64,000 bases of DNA from Neolentinus lepideus HHB14362 ss-1 (GCA_001632425.1 KV425557.1:372001-436000), one strand, 5' to 3'; positions 35,109 to 48,011 are shown, numbered from the stretch's first letter. Numbers and translations are program-made. The notes: generated from the letters alone by a model not told the origin.

Positions 35109-37369
35109 ATGGAACAATCTATGCAAGATAGAACCGACTCCGCGAAGATTGAGGAGTCGAAGGAATGCAGGGCGCCTTCGGGTGCGTACGATCTGGGCTG
35201 ATGTGTTGATCGTGCATTGATGACTTTATCAGTACTATACCATGCCTCTTATACGAGTGGCTCTCTGTCAGTCCTTGACAAGAAACTACTACTCGTAAAC
35301 AGAGCTCTAGATGACATCGGCATGGGGAAATATGGGGTGAGTAGAGGTCGTGCCAAAATTCATTTTGTTCTTGCTGATGTATACGCATATAGTGGCTTAT
35401 CTTCTTTGTACGTCTGTAGACGACGCAGCCTGCAACCATCTTATTTTCAAGTAGTTATGTGGATACGGCTATGCCCTGGACTTGATGTGGGCACAAGCAT
35501 TTAGCTTGATTGCCAGCTCTGCACAGCAAGAGTTCGGCATCTCAGGTGATTTTCTGCGCCGTGCTACGACTCTCGTTCGGTACTAATGCTCGATAGATAA
35601 TGAATTCGGGAACATCTTCACCGCATTCAACACCGGACTGACCGTCGGAGCCTTTACTTGGGGCTTACTCGTAGACGTAGTGCGTATGTTTCTCAAAGGC
35701 CAAAGTTCGTTCGCTCAAGTATGCCAGGTCGGGCGCAAGTGGGCATTCAACTTCACGGTATTCATCGCAAGCGTATTTGGGCTGGTGCTCGGCGCAGCAC
35801 CAAACTGGAACGCTCTATGCGCGCTGGGTGCCTTCACTGGATTCGGCATCGGTGGAAACATCCCCATAGACGCATCTATTGTTCTAGAATTTATACCCCA
35901 GGTATCTTTCCCGTGCTTCTTTGATGGACGGTTGTGAACATTGTTCGTAGAATCGACGATACCTCTTAGCTGCGCTCTCTTTATTCCAGCCTCTTGGAAT
36001 GGTTATCTTCTCTCTCATCGCATGGGGTCTCATACCATCTTTCAGTTGTGGTGCCAGCTTGCTGTCGTGTCTACAAGTCGCTAGTGGGATATCATGTTGC
36101 TCGAAGCGTAGTAATATGGGTTGGCGATACAGTGTGTATGTGGACACATCCTTCTAAGACTGACTCCTCATTTGGATCACTAAATTAATTACAGATATAC
36201 TCTCGGAGGCCTCACTTTGCTTTGTTTCTTTTTGCGCTTTGTTTTATTCGATTTCCAGGTGAGATCTTGCAAATCATCATATCGCGTGATTCTAAGATCT
36301 TCACAGGAAAGCCCAAAGTTTTTATTATCGAAGGGCAAGGACGCAGAGGCGGTTGCTGTCGTTAGCCGGATAGCGGCTGTAAATGGGACGACGTCCCGCC
36401 TTACCATTGAAGACCTGAAAAGTGTACAAAGTAAGATAATCCTACTCTACATACGCACATAATCACGTTTTCGTTAGGCAAGGAGGATGTCTCTTCGAGC
36501 CCGACGCATACAAGCCAGATAGCACATCTGAAGGGGTTCTTCGTGGACTGGTATATGATAAGATTGTCGCTGTTCACTTGGTTGACGTACATCTTCAATT
36601 ACGCTGCGTTCTCCATAGGTGATTTCTGCGATGATAGATATCATATCATGATGATCTGACATAGTCAACGACTTCACAGCTGGGAATTTCTTGCCGGCAA
36701 TTCTGAGGAGGAAGGGCGCTGTTGCTGGACAGAGTATCTCGACTACATACCGGAACTAGTAAGTGTCAATTGTGAACTGTCGGCTTCAGGTATGAATGAA
36801 TCTGACGTGGGATGTGACAGCGTTATCATATATGCACCGGGGATTGTCGGTGTGCTGCTGGGTGCGGCGGCAATCCAGGTCCCAAAGCTTGGGAGGAAAT
36901 GGGTGATGACATTGTCGGCAGCGTTGATGGGAATATCCTTATTTCTGTTTGTCATGATTGTAGGCGGACAAATTACTTAGTCACGTAGTCCGCTGACCAG
37001 GCTATCCCCCCCCCTTTCATAGAGCTCACCTGCCGCGAATATTGGGTTCAACACGATGGAGTATTTCTTCCAGTCCATGTAAGGATCTCCACCATGACAA
37101 ATACTTCCTAATGATGACGTCCCCTCCTCAGGTTCAACGCCGTCCTCTATGGCTGGACACCCGAGGCGTTCCCTTCGTCGTTTAGAGGGTCGGCGTGTGG
37201 GGTGGCCAGTACATGGGGACGTCTCTCCTCCATAATTGCTCCTATTATCGCGACACGTCTTCTAACGACGTCGGTGGACGGGGTTTTGTACCTTGCTGGC
37301 GGCGCCGCCCTGCTGTCTGCAGCGTCTACTATCTTCCTAACGGAAACATCCCATCGGGAAGCCTTGTGA
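35109..37369 (+). CDS. Major facilitator superfamily transporter, SV2/SVOP-like
   Basis: This is a 12-TM MFS carrier, probably plasma-membrane. The ATG at 35109 gives MEQSMQDRTDSAKIEESKEC; splicing leads to VLDKKLLLVNRALDDIGMGK. Family features: GYALDLMWAQAFSLIASSAQ (TM1), DNEFGNIFTAFNTGLTVGAF, WGLLVDVVGRKWAFNFTVF (loop 2-3 GRK), GIGGNIPIDASIVLEFIPQ (TM4), then ESPKFLLSKGKDAEAVAVVS, a sugar-porter-like PESPK motif before the central loop. The second half has FNYAAFSIAGNFLPAILRRK, APGIVGVLLGAAAIQVPKLG, LGRKWVM and VLYGWTPEAFPSSFRGSACG. It ends TETSHREAL with TGA at 37367-37369. The substrate cannot be read from sequence; related SVOP-like carriers move sugars, carboxylates or vitamins. At least ten short exons; some junctions are approximate. 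Confidence 0.85.
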
Positions 37370-37598
37370 TTGTCTAAATTGTTGTGGTCTTTACACTGCG
37401 AAACCTGTAATTTTTGTGATACCACACCGTCGTCGTTGTTCCCAGACTCTAATCATTAATACACATTAGGCCAGACAGGACACGTATTCTAAGCAACGTC
37501 TACAGATACATTTGTTGTCATAACTGCTTCGGGACATATCCGTAAATCCGGAAGCACTGTGATGGAATAAATACAAGAGTCCATCCAGCGATGGTCCT

Positions 37599-40325
37599 TC
37601 ACAGGCCTGTCTTTTTGGAGCTAGAGTCCGACTGCGTCTCCCGCGAAGACATCTGAAGCAGACCAATCTCTGCGGCGCGGACGGCCTCGGCGAGGTCGAA
37701 GTGGAAGAAAGGCGTGTCTTCCGGCACGAGTGGGGCCACGGTGTCGTCTGACCGAGAGCTTTCCATCGAGCGCGGCCGACGCGGTTGGGGCACTTCCTGA
37801 ATGGCAGCTTCTGGATCTGGTGGCGCTGGTCTTGCTGTCCCTGCGTAGCCGCCGCGGTAGGGGACTACTGCAGCAATTTCACGCGGTAAATTTGATGCGG
37901 GCGCGCCCGTTCCGAAGCCACCTGCGACCAAGGCGCGGCGGATCCATGGTGAGAGGATAGTAGCAAAGTGGAACTGGAATTAATAATGGTCAAAGGGTGA
38001 GACGGTCTGGGCGGAGAGAAATCACATACCTCGACAGGGTGATCTGTCCATCTTTCTATTTCATTTCGAGTATCAATGAGAGCCTGTACACCGGTGGTGT
38101 CAATGTGCGACACTCCGGAAAAGTCGAGCACGATGGCATGCAGTAAGGGTTTGCTGGGATCGTCAGCCGGGTCTGAATGGAGGCCCCGACCCGGTCCAGG
38201 ATCGTTCCACGGGCGATCACTGAGCTTGACAGCGGCCATGTTCTTCCCCCGCCGCATGTGCTGCTTTACATAGTCCACAATCGCCGAGTTGATCAGAGAG
38301 GAGTTCGGGTACAGGTAGCTCTCCTCGAAGCGGTAGACGACGACGCCCGGTGCGGGCGGGTCCACTTTGACGTGGGGGTTCAGCACGCCACTGGGCGGAC
38401 GCAGCGGGACGTAGACGTCTCGCGACTCGGGGTGCTTCTCGAAGGACTCTGAGCGCAGTGTGACTTTGCCCAGGAAGTGTCCTCTCGGACGCGCAATGCG
38501 GACGAGGAGAAGCGCGAACGAGGCGGCGATGGACGTGTAGATACCGTCCTCGATGGTGCTGAAGACCGTCACGAGCACAGCCGCGAGCCAGATGACGAAC
38601 TCGATCGGGGAGACACGCCAGTACGAGTAGACTTGCGATGGAGAGGCGACGAGGTCGGCGACGGCGTGGATGACGACGGCGGACAGGCCGGCGGTGGGGA
38701 TCCAGAAGAACGCTGGCGTCAGGCCGTACAACGCGACGATGACGACGACCGCGGTGAGGAGACCCGCGGCGGGCGTGCGTACACCGGACTTGGATTTCAA
38801 GGCTGACCGAGAGAACGATCCAGTTGCGGGATAAGCGCCGAAAAGAGTGCCGATAGTGTTGGTGACGCCGATAGCAATGAGTTCCTGGTTGGGGTTGATT
38901 TTGTAGCCGTTGACACGTCCGAAAGCTAGGGGGATCGTTGGTCACGAAATGTTTCCACGAATCAATTTTTTTGACTCACACTTGGAGATGGCGATGTGCT
39001 CAAGCAGCAAGATAATAGTAGCGATCGGGATCTCAGAGCCAAGTGCACTAATGAGTTCCCGGTCAATGTCTGGCTGGCCTAGATGCTTGAAGCCCCGAGG
39101 AACATTCTGCAAGATCTTGATTGGATATTTGCCTTTCACTACTCTGTGGCGGCAGTACAGCCACGACGCGATGGTGAGGACGACCATAATAAAGGCGTTC
39201 CTGAACACGGAGATGAAGAAGAAAAGCCGAGCTAAAAGAAATTGGATGTCAGTCCATGTCAACTGAGAGTTAATAGTATATTTACCTCTCCTCGGGAAGC
39301 GCTTACCAAGATAGTCGCAGGTCCAGCGAATTAAGTATAGGCAAGTAAGGCCCGTGAGACCAAACGCTGCATCCAGCTTCGTCCTAGGCAGTCCTTTCAG
39401 GGTATCGATAATGACCATGTACGTAGCACCCCTCGTACTAAGATAGACAGAATGTGAGAAAATGAAGAAGTTAGATGAAGGCAGATGCTTACTTGAATCC
39501 TGTGATACCCATTAACCCAGGGACCTGGCCGGAGACGATGTTAATGGCTGAACCCGTCATGAAACCGCTAACGGCAGGCGCTGGGATAAATTCCACAATC
39601 CATCCAAGTCGGAGCAAGCCGATGCCCAGGACAATGAACCCGCAGATGAACGCGACGGTAGTAGCAATCTGGGGTCCTCCCCACTTATCGGGATGGGACT
39701 TGTTGACGTGGTCGATAATTTGCGACACGGTGAGGGACATGACGGCGACGGGACCGATGGAGACATCTTTAGAGGTGGCGAAGAACTGTTCGGAAGTGTT
39801 GAGATCGGGTGAACGTCGGAATAATCGGGTACTCACGCAGTAGATCAATACACCGACAAAGGATGAATAGAGACCATATTCCGCGGGCAGAGTGGCAATC
39901 TAACGGTGAGGTGGTTAGACATGGAATAAAACGACCTACACTTTCACGTACTTGGGCATATGACATACTCTGGGGGACCAAGACGATACCGACAGTAAGA
40001 CCGGCGATTACATCACCAGTCAACCATCCAAGGTCTAAAAAATTAACTCTTAGCGGAGAAACCGTGATTGGGACATGGCGACGCACTATAACGCGTAATC
40101 CACCCTAGTATAGGAAAGAGACCAGTGAAATAATTTATGACCTGTGTCGAACAGCGAGTCGGCTACAAATTTCCAAAGTACCACGCAAGACGGACGTACA
40201 TCTTGCTTCGGGTCCTTGGACAGGCCGCGAACCCAATCTTTTACACCAACGACAGAGACACTGGTATCGGGATAGTTGATAACCTTTTTGCCAATCTTTT
40301 CGAACTTTTCTAGAGGGGGAGACAT
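37599..40325 (-). CDS. Sulfate permease (SLC26/SulP family), copy 2
   Basis: This is the second SulP transporter, inverted relative to copy 1. The ATG at 40325 gives MSPPLEKFEKIGKKVINYPD. The membrane domain mirrors copy 1: LGWLTGDVIAGLTVGIVLVP, FFATSKDVSIGPVAVMSLTV, EFIPAPAVSGFMTGSAINIV, ATIILLLEHIAISK, GAYPATGSFSRSALKSKSGV. A large exon from about 38800 runs through GRPRGHFLGKV-like sequence into the STAS domain (AIVLDFSGVSHIDTTGVQAL). The tail PEDTPFFHFDLAEAVRAAEI matches copy 1, with stop at 37599. The N-terminal exon differs most, as do the STAS insert and Pro-rich tail. Exon borders coincide with copy 1 where compared, which points to gene duplication after intron gain. A TATA box lies about 55 bases upstream. 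Confidence 0.93.
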
Positions 40326-40376
40326 GGCAGGGAAACCAGATCCTGGGAACGGGACAGCAATTCGGAATTGGACGCG

Positions 40377-40382
40377 TTTATA
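40377..40382 (-). promoter_or_regulatory. TATA box of sulfate permease copy 2
   Basis: The minus strand reads TATAAA here, about 52-57 bases before the ATG at 40325. No matching element was found at the same distance from copy 1, so the two copies may be differently regulated. Confidence 0.55.
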
Positions 40383-41582
40383 GATGTTGACGGATGTCAG
40401 GTACGGTCAGATATTGCGCGATAGCAAGGTGCAATGAGAACTTAAGGGACCGGTAGGAATAAATACGCCAGTGGAAAATTGGTGGATGGTGGAACGTCCT
40501 GATCGACGAGGAGAAGGAGCAGCAAAGCGCGAGGAACCTGGAAGGTTAAGAAATGAAGCCGAAGAAGGCACGAAGCATTTGAATGGACTGCATTGACCGC
40601 CCATCCCATCAAAATTCAGGTCGGCCGGTGAGCGCGAAGAGCACGCCATCACAGCGCCAGTTGACGCCACAGTAAATCTCCAAACTTACTTACCACATAT
40701 GGTAAATATTAGTCAGCGGTTCAACGAAATCTCCAGCCACTCCGCCACTCCGCGTCCCTACTCTTGCGTGTTTCTTTGAAGTTCTTTCAGCCCTCGCACC
40801 ATAGTCTTGCCATGGCGCGGGGTACCGTTGCACTCACACTACCATTAAGTTCCTGTCATAATGTTAACGCCCCTTCCAAGATAAACGGGTGCAGTTCGTT
40901 CCCCGCAGCATTACTTAGTGGCATAGTACGAAATGCCCTTGATCTCCGTCCTAAAAATGTCGCACGACGCATGGTACCTTCTCCAGGTGTATCGCTTCGG
41001 GAGTAAAGTCGCTACCGAATGGTTCGGAAAGGCGGTCTAGCGCCCTTCACCCGGCGTAGATCCGAGATTAGAGGTCTGCATTGTACCTCCTGCAGTTGTT
41101 TGATTGATACTCGCTCATTCACTAGTCGCTAGCTAGGGACTAAGAAGCAAAGCTAATCCAGATGAATGAAATTAAGATATCTGTAGCGACACAGAGTCCG
41201 TGTAGTAGTACTTTGTATACATTGTCGGGAGAATAAATAATGCGAGGAAAAATACAGTCAAGAGAATGCGGTATCCGACGACGAAAAGGTATCAGCCTGT
41301 GATAAGAAAGAGCGACAGACGGCCATAGGGAAAATGAGTGTGCGTAGACCGGACACGCCGGTGTAGATTGAAAAGCTCAAACCCGCCGAGGGTACGCTGG
41401 GCAGCGTCCCGCAAGTGCGTGACATGCACGCCAACTTCCCACCTCCACACACCTGTCTCCACATCTGTTAATGAGAGCGCGGTTCTTGCCAAGGGCCCAG
41501 AATGAAGTGCGCAACATGACCATGGCGTGCGGCGAGAGACATAGACAGACAGGTGGACCGAAGCCACCCGACACGCGCAGCC
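40383..41582. other. Intergenic, no gene seen
   Basis: This stretch separates the sulfate permease start from the SMG6-like stop. Minus-strand frames near 40.4-40.7 and 41.3-41.5 kb lack protein character. No repeats were recognised. Confidence 0.5.
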
Positions 41583-44500
41583 TTACGATGTTGCCGTCGC
41601 GAAGATAGCGGCAAGATCCTTTTCGTGAGCAGCATGTAACTCCTTGGCGCGCGCTTTCAATCGTACTAGGCATGGCAAATATGAGCAACTGAAGAAGTGG
41701 TATGGGGAAAGACAGTGTCACTCACAATTACGATCGAAGCTCAAAAGGACAACCTTCACAGCGTCCTGCTTCGCTTCGGCGGGGACATCCACCTTGAGCA
41801 TCGCGGACCGATCCACCCAATGCACATCCTGCCAAATAGCGGATCTCAAGATAAGGTCGTCCATGTTCCGCTCCCATGAGCTCCGGTCGTCAAAATCGAC
41901 CTGCTCGGACCGGACGCTCAACGTTGTGAGGTAGTTACCTTTCGACGTCAAGACCTTCAGCGAGGTGGAATGAGATCGGATATGAGACATGATGTAAGAC
42001 AGCGCAGCCGACGCGATGCCACTCAGTTCGGGCGCATCGGACGCCGAAGACAGGCCGTCGAGCTCCATGATGACCGGAAGCGGAACCACAATCGTCCACC
42101 GGAGGGACTCAACCATAGACTGGAATGTAGACAAGGACGACAGTAGGATATTCGTATCGATGACGAGGACCGAATACCCAGGAGTTACCTTGAGTAACGG
42201 ACGAGAGTCCACAGCCGCCTTCGGCTTGCGCGCTGACCGCGGTGCTGGTCGCCGCGGGGGCGACTGCAGAGCGGACTCCAGCAGACTCTTGAGGTACCGG
42301 CGCCGAGCCTTGAGCTCCCTAACTTCCCCGCTGTCTTCCTCGTCCTCCTCGTCGGTGTCATCGTCGCTGGAACCTTGATCGTCGTCGACGTCCATGGAAT
42401 CGTCGTCGCCCCACCTCGTGCCCTGGCGCCGCCTCTCCTCCTCCTCGCGCTCCAACCGCTCTTCCTCTTTCCACCGCTGAACCTTGACAGACAAGGACCC
42501 ACCGATGGTCCACTCAGCCGAGTCGTCTACCCGGCCAAAGCCGTCAACGCACTGTGCGATGGCAGCACCCGCTCGGGCAGCCCTCACCCAGCGTTGACAC
42601 TGTGGAGTTGACTTCCTCTTGCCGCCGTCCTCATCATCCTCATCCTCGATAATCCCATCAACATCGGCATCCTGGATGTCGTGCCGTTCAAGCACCTCTA
42701 GCTCGGCGTGCTTGGCGTCGCTTTCGGGTACTTTATTCCAAAATCCGCGCTCAAAGACTTTGCGGCCGACCCACTCCATGCCACGGACACACCAGTCTTC
42801 AGGAAGGGGACGGCAGCCACTGGTCAGCATCGTCCACCGAGCACTCTCCTCGCGAGCGATCACAGTCGAAGGCACAGATCGCGTGTAGAACACCGTAAGG
42901 TCCTCCCAAGGCACTGAACGCTCCAGAACAACGCGGATAGACTCGTGACGCAGGATCGTCGCGAGGAAGGTCAGGATGATGGTGATATAAGGGTTGAGAG
43001 TAGGCTTCTGAAGCACAGACGGCTTGCGAGTCGGCCTCCGCAGCGCATGCGAGAGCATCGAAAAGGTGAGCTGCAGCGCGAGCTTGAACGCGGGAGGGAG
43101 CTCAGGCGCCTCGACAACGCTAGCAGCGGCTTCTGATAACGCTGGCGAAGTCACCATCGCTTCACCGTCATCGTCGACGTCCATCCTCCTGTCGCCATCG
43201 TCTTCGGGCTTCTTCGCAAGCTTCACCTTCGCCGCTGAAGACCCGCCCGTAGTGCTCGCGCCGATACCCAGGCCGAGCACATCCGTCTTCCGAAGAACAC
43301 CGCCAGGCCGTCCGTACTCAAGGATGCTGCCGATGTTGATCACAGCCATCATGATCCACTCGCGCTCTTCCGCGCCGTCCAGATCTAGTCGTTCGAGGAA
43401 GCGATCCAGGGACTTTGGGAAATCATCCAGCTGAATGTTCGTGAAGAGCATGCCCTGGAGGAGAACGAAAAGATCGGTGACACGGGCGTCGGGATGCGAG
43501 CGTCTTGCTTGGGCAGAGGGGGACCAGAGTGGGAGAACATTCTCGCGCGATGTCTGGAAGGGATGTAGAGTCGTCATGCTGCAATGATCATTCATTAGTT
43601 TGTGTCTCTTGCGTAGCAGGAAAAGTACTAACCCTTTCACGAAGTGATAGACGGCACGAAGCTCTTCAGCCTCGACTTCCCGGCAGAGAAGCCCCATATG
43701 ATGATGCAACTTCCCTTCCACCGGCTTCTCCGCCAACGCCGTCGCGTACCACTCCCTCGCAATCCCCCTCCACCGCTCCTTCTCTGGCTCGATATCCATC
43801 GCGCGCGCCGCTGCCAGCCCGATACTCGGCCCGTCCGAGTCGTCAATCCGCGCTGCCGGCTTATCACTTATGCTCGCCTTACTCTTCGTCGCGGGCGTCG
43901 TATCGCTAGTGATCGCCGCCTGCTGCGAGAGCGCATCGACAGTCAATGCTTGAGGCTGGCTCTTGGAATAGGCTTTCGTCGCCATATCGGTGACGACCAT
44001 GCGATAGCGCGCGAGATCCCCGAGCGCCTCGAGCCAACTGAGACGGTGGGCATCAAGTGTCGTCTCTTCAAGAAGGCCGGTGTAGAATGTGTACGCATAG
44101 TAGATGAACTCTTGAAGGTGCTCGAAGGCGACGCTAGAGTTCCAGGATGAACGACGGAGGTTTTCGAGGAGCTTGTGGAAGCCGTGAGTCCAGAGCCGGA
44201 TGATGATGTTGTACTTCTGCGGGATGTTGCGTAGGGAGGTGGGGACGCTCGGGGCGAGCGAGATCTCGAGCAGGTTGTGCATCATCTCGACCAGTCTGGG
44301 CCAGCACGTGAGATGCATTGCAAAGACGAGGAGGGAAGGGACTCACGCCTTGTGGTCCTGCACAATCTTCCTCCATTTCTCCTGCTCTGCCTCGTCTTCC
44401 TTTTCCTTTGCTTCCTGTGCATTCCTAGCCTTAAGCACGACCCCATTCCTCCTCGGCCCATCTCGTGCGACACTGTCTTCGCCGTTGACTACGTCGCCAT

Positions 44501-45573
44501 CTTCCTTAGTTATCCGATCTTCGAGCGCAGAGATAGCTCTGTAGAGCTTCTTCAACTGTTGTGCAAAGGCGTTGTTGCTGCTGCCACTCGACTCTTGTGA
44601 AGGCTTGCCCTGATCGAATAGTGCCGAACGAGTTGAGGAGCCATCTGTAGTGCTGGATGACAGAGTAAAGCTAGACGCCACCGAATGAGCGTACGATGAG
44701 GTGGAAGATGCCGAGACATAATCGCCAGATGATTTAGGCGTTGGGGTGGGGCGGCCGTCATGACCAGAGGGGCGCGCGAGCACAGCGAAGCGTACTGGAT
44801 CGTCCTTTCGATGATCGAAGAGCTGTCGATGTGCGAGAGGTTCGCGGGAGTGCGGAGATGTCCGAGAGACTTGGACATAGGAGGAGTTGGACTGGGAATC
44901 GGAAATCGACTCCGGCTCCGCGGTTCGACGCATCGGAATGGGGTCCAGATTCGGGTTGAAGAGCTTTTTCGAGGATGTGTGGTGGGTGGCGTCGTGAGCG
45001 TGGGGGGATGGTCGAGGGGAATGGCTGATCTTCAACCTGCGAGAGAAATCCAGATCTTCACGGTCCATTGTGGCGCCGGAGACCAGGACACGAGGCGGGG
45101 AGGTTGGAACATGCTTGCGGGGTGGAGAAGTGTGTGATTGGGATGTGCGCGTCGTAGATGAACATGCTTTCTCGACTGGTCGTCTTTCCATAGGCGTTCG
45201 GGCTGTAGTGAGTGTTGGTGAGGCCTCTACGGTAGAGGCTGGTGCGAGTCGTTCTGATCGCTCTTTCGGCCTGATGGCACTGTTTTAAAAAGGCTCGTTA
45301 GTATGAGTCAACGAGATATTTGGCTCCTTCTGCATACTGCGCAGGCGTACCGCAGGATGACTATACCGAGACTGTGGACTAGACCACCGTCCAGGAGCAC
45401 CATCCCTACTGTACGTCATGCAACAGCATACAGAAAGAGCCACTAGCATCAACGCATGAGAGAAAATATACGCACGCTGCTTTCGTCCGTTGCAGAGCGA
45501 ATATACGCTGCGCCAGGTCTTGTTCACGTTCCTTGCCCTTCCGAGAGGGTCTTATGCTCGTTTCTTCAGACAT
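41583..45573 (-). CDS. SMG6/EST1-like protein with C-terminal PIN nuclease domain
   Basis: SMG6/EST1A proteins act in nonsense-mediated decay and telomere maintenance. I place the start at 45573 (MSEETSIRPSRKGKEREQDL); two small exons then join TVEASPTLTTARTPMERRPV in frame, so the often-chosen ATG at 45191 is internal. A Ser-rich disordered region follows, then the EST1 helical domain: RLVEMMHNLLEISLAPSVPT, KYNIIIRLWTHGFHKLLENL, GKLHHHMGLLCREVEAEELR, and after an intron TTLHPFQTSRENVLPLWSP. A long acidic linker (about 42.4-42.7 kb) leads to the PIN domain: YSVLVIDTNILLSSLSTFQS, VPLPVIMELDGLSS and NMDDLILRSAIWQDVHWVD. The last exon gives SFDRNLRLKARAKELHAAHE and stops at 41583. The usual TDDRN motif is SFDRN here, so one acidic residue differs. 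Confidence 0.88.
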
Positions 45574-46472
45574 TTAAGTAGGTAGGGCCGCAGACGTGGC
45601 GGACAACGAAGAAAGAGCGAGCGTAGATGCGAGAGGGAAGAGTAAGCGCATGCGCAGCCCAGCAAGTGCGCGGTTTGAAGGCTTTCCGCAGCAGGTGTTT
45701 CTAATCGCAGTACTGCTGCTGCGCCGATCGCGATCCAAAGATCCTCACGCTGCCCACCCACGTGGCCTCCGCCGCCTCCTCTGCTACACCCACCGTGCCC
45801 TCCTCCCATGAAGCGTCGAGATCCGTCGCAGAATTGTTGTCTGTATTTTCTGTCATTTTCTGCCGTTTTCTGCCGTTTACCAGACATATATTGCAGGTCG
45901 AAACCTTATTCCTTCTAGGCCCGCTATTCTAAGCTGCGCAACATCTGTGTCACCCAGCCTAATGCAGTCTTCCTGAACGTCAATGGCCATGCCCCATTCT
46001 ATGTCTGGTGAATTCAGCACGCCTTATCTGTAATACCGGTAATTTTACAGCGTTCTGCATTTTCGACCGAACCGTCACCCCGAATTCTCCGACCGAACCG
46101 CTTCGTCTGGTATTCGCTCTTCTGCTCACAGGATGTCTCCAGGACGTCATTACGTCCGAGGCCATTCAGCATGCACCTGCTTTGCCCTCTATTCCCCGCC
46201 GGCGGCTCCAGATACCCGTTCGTCTTGTATGTTCTCGGGAACACCTGCCTCGGTATCATGCCAAAGGTATTTAAGAACTCGTACCACTAGCAACCAATGC
46301 GCCCGCGATTTCATTATCATGACCTTGGATAACTCTACACATGTATGCCCTGGTGAGACTGTTTCCCTTGCAATGCAATCCACGTAACCCAAATACAGCA
46401 TATCGGTGCACACGTTTCACTGTGGCTGAGTCTGATCGAGAAAGCGATCTCCAGCCAATCACCGGCTTGCTA
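45574..46472. other. Intergenic, no gene seen
   Basis: This is the upstream region of the SMG6-like gene and the 3' flank of the dehydrogenase gene. A plus-strand frame at 45596-45811 lacks an ATG start, and a Gly-rich minus frame at 45552-45887 looks like low complexity. Nothing else was recognised. Confidence 0.45.
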
Positions 46473-47943
46473 TTACCAGGCATGATGCCCTCCAGACACA
46501 AGTATGCTGTGGTAAAATAAGTATCATCAGATTCGTCTGCTCCTTCTACCCTCAGAATTACTCACTCGCTGCCAGTGCAGAATGTGCTCGCATCGCTTGC
46601 AAGCCAAGTCACGACGCCGCGCATTTCGTCAGGCCGCCCGATTCTGCCCAAGGGGTTCATGCCAGACCACTTCTCGAGCAGGTGCGCTTGAGTGTCCAGA
46701 TATGCCGCAGTCATCCTATACAGCAATTGCAGTCAATTCAGCTAAACTGCGTACGAGATCCGGACAGAACGGAGGAACGGAAAGGAGCCAGATGAAGTGC
46801 GCAGTAGGTTCGGAGCCGCAGTCCGGGTTAGCGCTCGCAGCGTCGGGACCCACCATCATACCCAGACCCGCCATTAGCATCATGGAAAGCGGATGATAGG
46901 ACATGATATGCTCCTGACGTTGCAGTACGCTGGTATGAACGGCGACAGCAACATTCAACAGGTAAGGGTCACTGCACCGTCCCGTCGCGGTTCCATTGTA
47001 TATGGGATCAGTGCCTTGTCCGCGACACCCGCGACACCCGCAGCAGTGCAAAACGCCTAAACCTGAAAAGACCGAAGCAGGTGACGTACGACGTGTAAAT
47101 GTGACCCGGGGATATCGTGTTGACTCTGATTCCCTTGACACCGAGCTCGCAGGCCATACTACGTGCAATCTGCAAGACAGCGGACTTGCTGGTGTTATAT
47201 GATACCCATGCGTGGTCCTATACATGGAAGGTTTCAATCAATATTCGTCTATCAGAAGCTTACTGGTCATTTACCCGGTTGGTGATGCTTCCACTCATGG
47301 ACGCTATCAGAATGATACTGCCGGGCAATCCGAACCTGGCCATCTGTCTTCCCGCAGCTTGTGCAGTAAACAGCACGCCATTCGTATTGATATCCAAAAC
47401 CTGGTCGTCATCATTCTTAGTACATGGTCGACATTGAAATTCGCAGCCTGGCATTGGTGACGCGCAACTCACCTGCCGGAACTGCTCAGCAGGATACTCC
47501 AAGCAATCGGTGTGGCTCTTCAAAATGCCCGCCGCCGCGACGCACACGTCCACGCGGCCCTCTTTGTCCCCGATCTCCTCCGCCTTTGCCCACATCCCCT
47601 TCTGGTCGGTCACATCCGCGCTCACGTACTCCAGCCTGCCACCTGTCTTGCCGTTCCCGAGCTCCATCTTGGCGACGTACTCCTTTACTGCTTTCCATTC
47701 CTCCCCAGGCTCTTTTGGCAGGTCGAAGCAGTAGACGGCTCGCGCGCCAGCTTCGAGCAAGGCCATCGCCATCTCGAGCCCGAGTCCGCGGTTCCCGCCC
47801 GAGACAATGCCTACCCGGTCGTCTAGCGAGAATTCTCTGTTCAATAGGGTAGGCTGGGGAGTGATGGACGGATCCTTGGCGTGACCTAGCGCTGCGACGA
47901 CCCCCATCGGGTACGGTGGCACAGGGGGTTTCATGCTCGACAT
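46473..47943 (-). CDS. Short-chain dehydrogenase/reductase (polyol/sorbose reductase-like)
   Basis: This is a classical SDR using NAD(P)H. The ATG at 47943 gives MSSMKPPVPPYPMGVVAALG. The Rossmann motif is VGIVSGGNRGLGLEMAMALL, followed by YCFDLPKEPGEEW (Asp after beta-2) and YVSADVTDQKGMWAKA. DVCVAAAGILKSH is the NAG-like motif. After an intron come VLDINTNGVLFTAQAAGRQM (Asn), SIILIASMSGSITNR (catalytic Ser), WVSYNTSKSAVLQIARSMAC (Tyr-X3-Lys) and GIRVNTISPGHIYTS. Then TAAYLDTQAHLLEKWSGMNP and LGRIGRPDEM lead to the last exon DILVSGGHHAW, stop at 46473. All four catalytic residues are present. It resembles fungal arabinitol/sorbose dehydrogenases, but the substrate is not certain. Confidence 0.88.
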
Positions 47944-48004
47944 TATTGTGGTGTCTAATGGGGATAGGAAATTGCGGTAACAACACCAGCCTTGCCTGTA
48001 CGTA

Positions 48005-48011
48005 TTATATA
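48005..48011 (-). promoter_or_regulatory. TATA box of the short-chain dehydrogenase gene
   Basis: The minus strand reads TATATAA about 62-68 bases upstream of the ATG at 47943, a good position for a core promoter element. Confidence 0.55.

Noticed and set aside
42016..44150. Several plus-strand frames of 60-170 codons
   Set aside because: All are antisense shadows of the long SMG6-like exon.
45191..45191. ATG at 45191 as the start of the SMG6-like gene
   Set aside because: Two upstream exons join in frame and lead back to a better start at 45573.
45552..45887. Gly-rich minus-strand frame
   Set aside because: It overlaps the SMG6-like 5' exon and looks like low-complexity promoter sequence.
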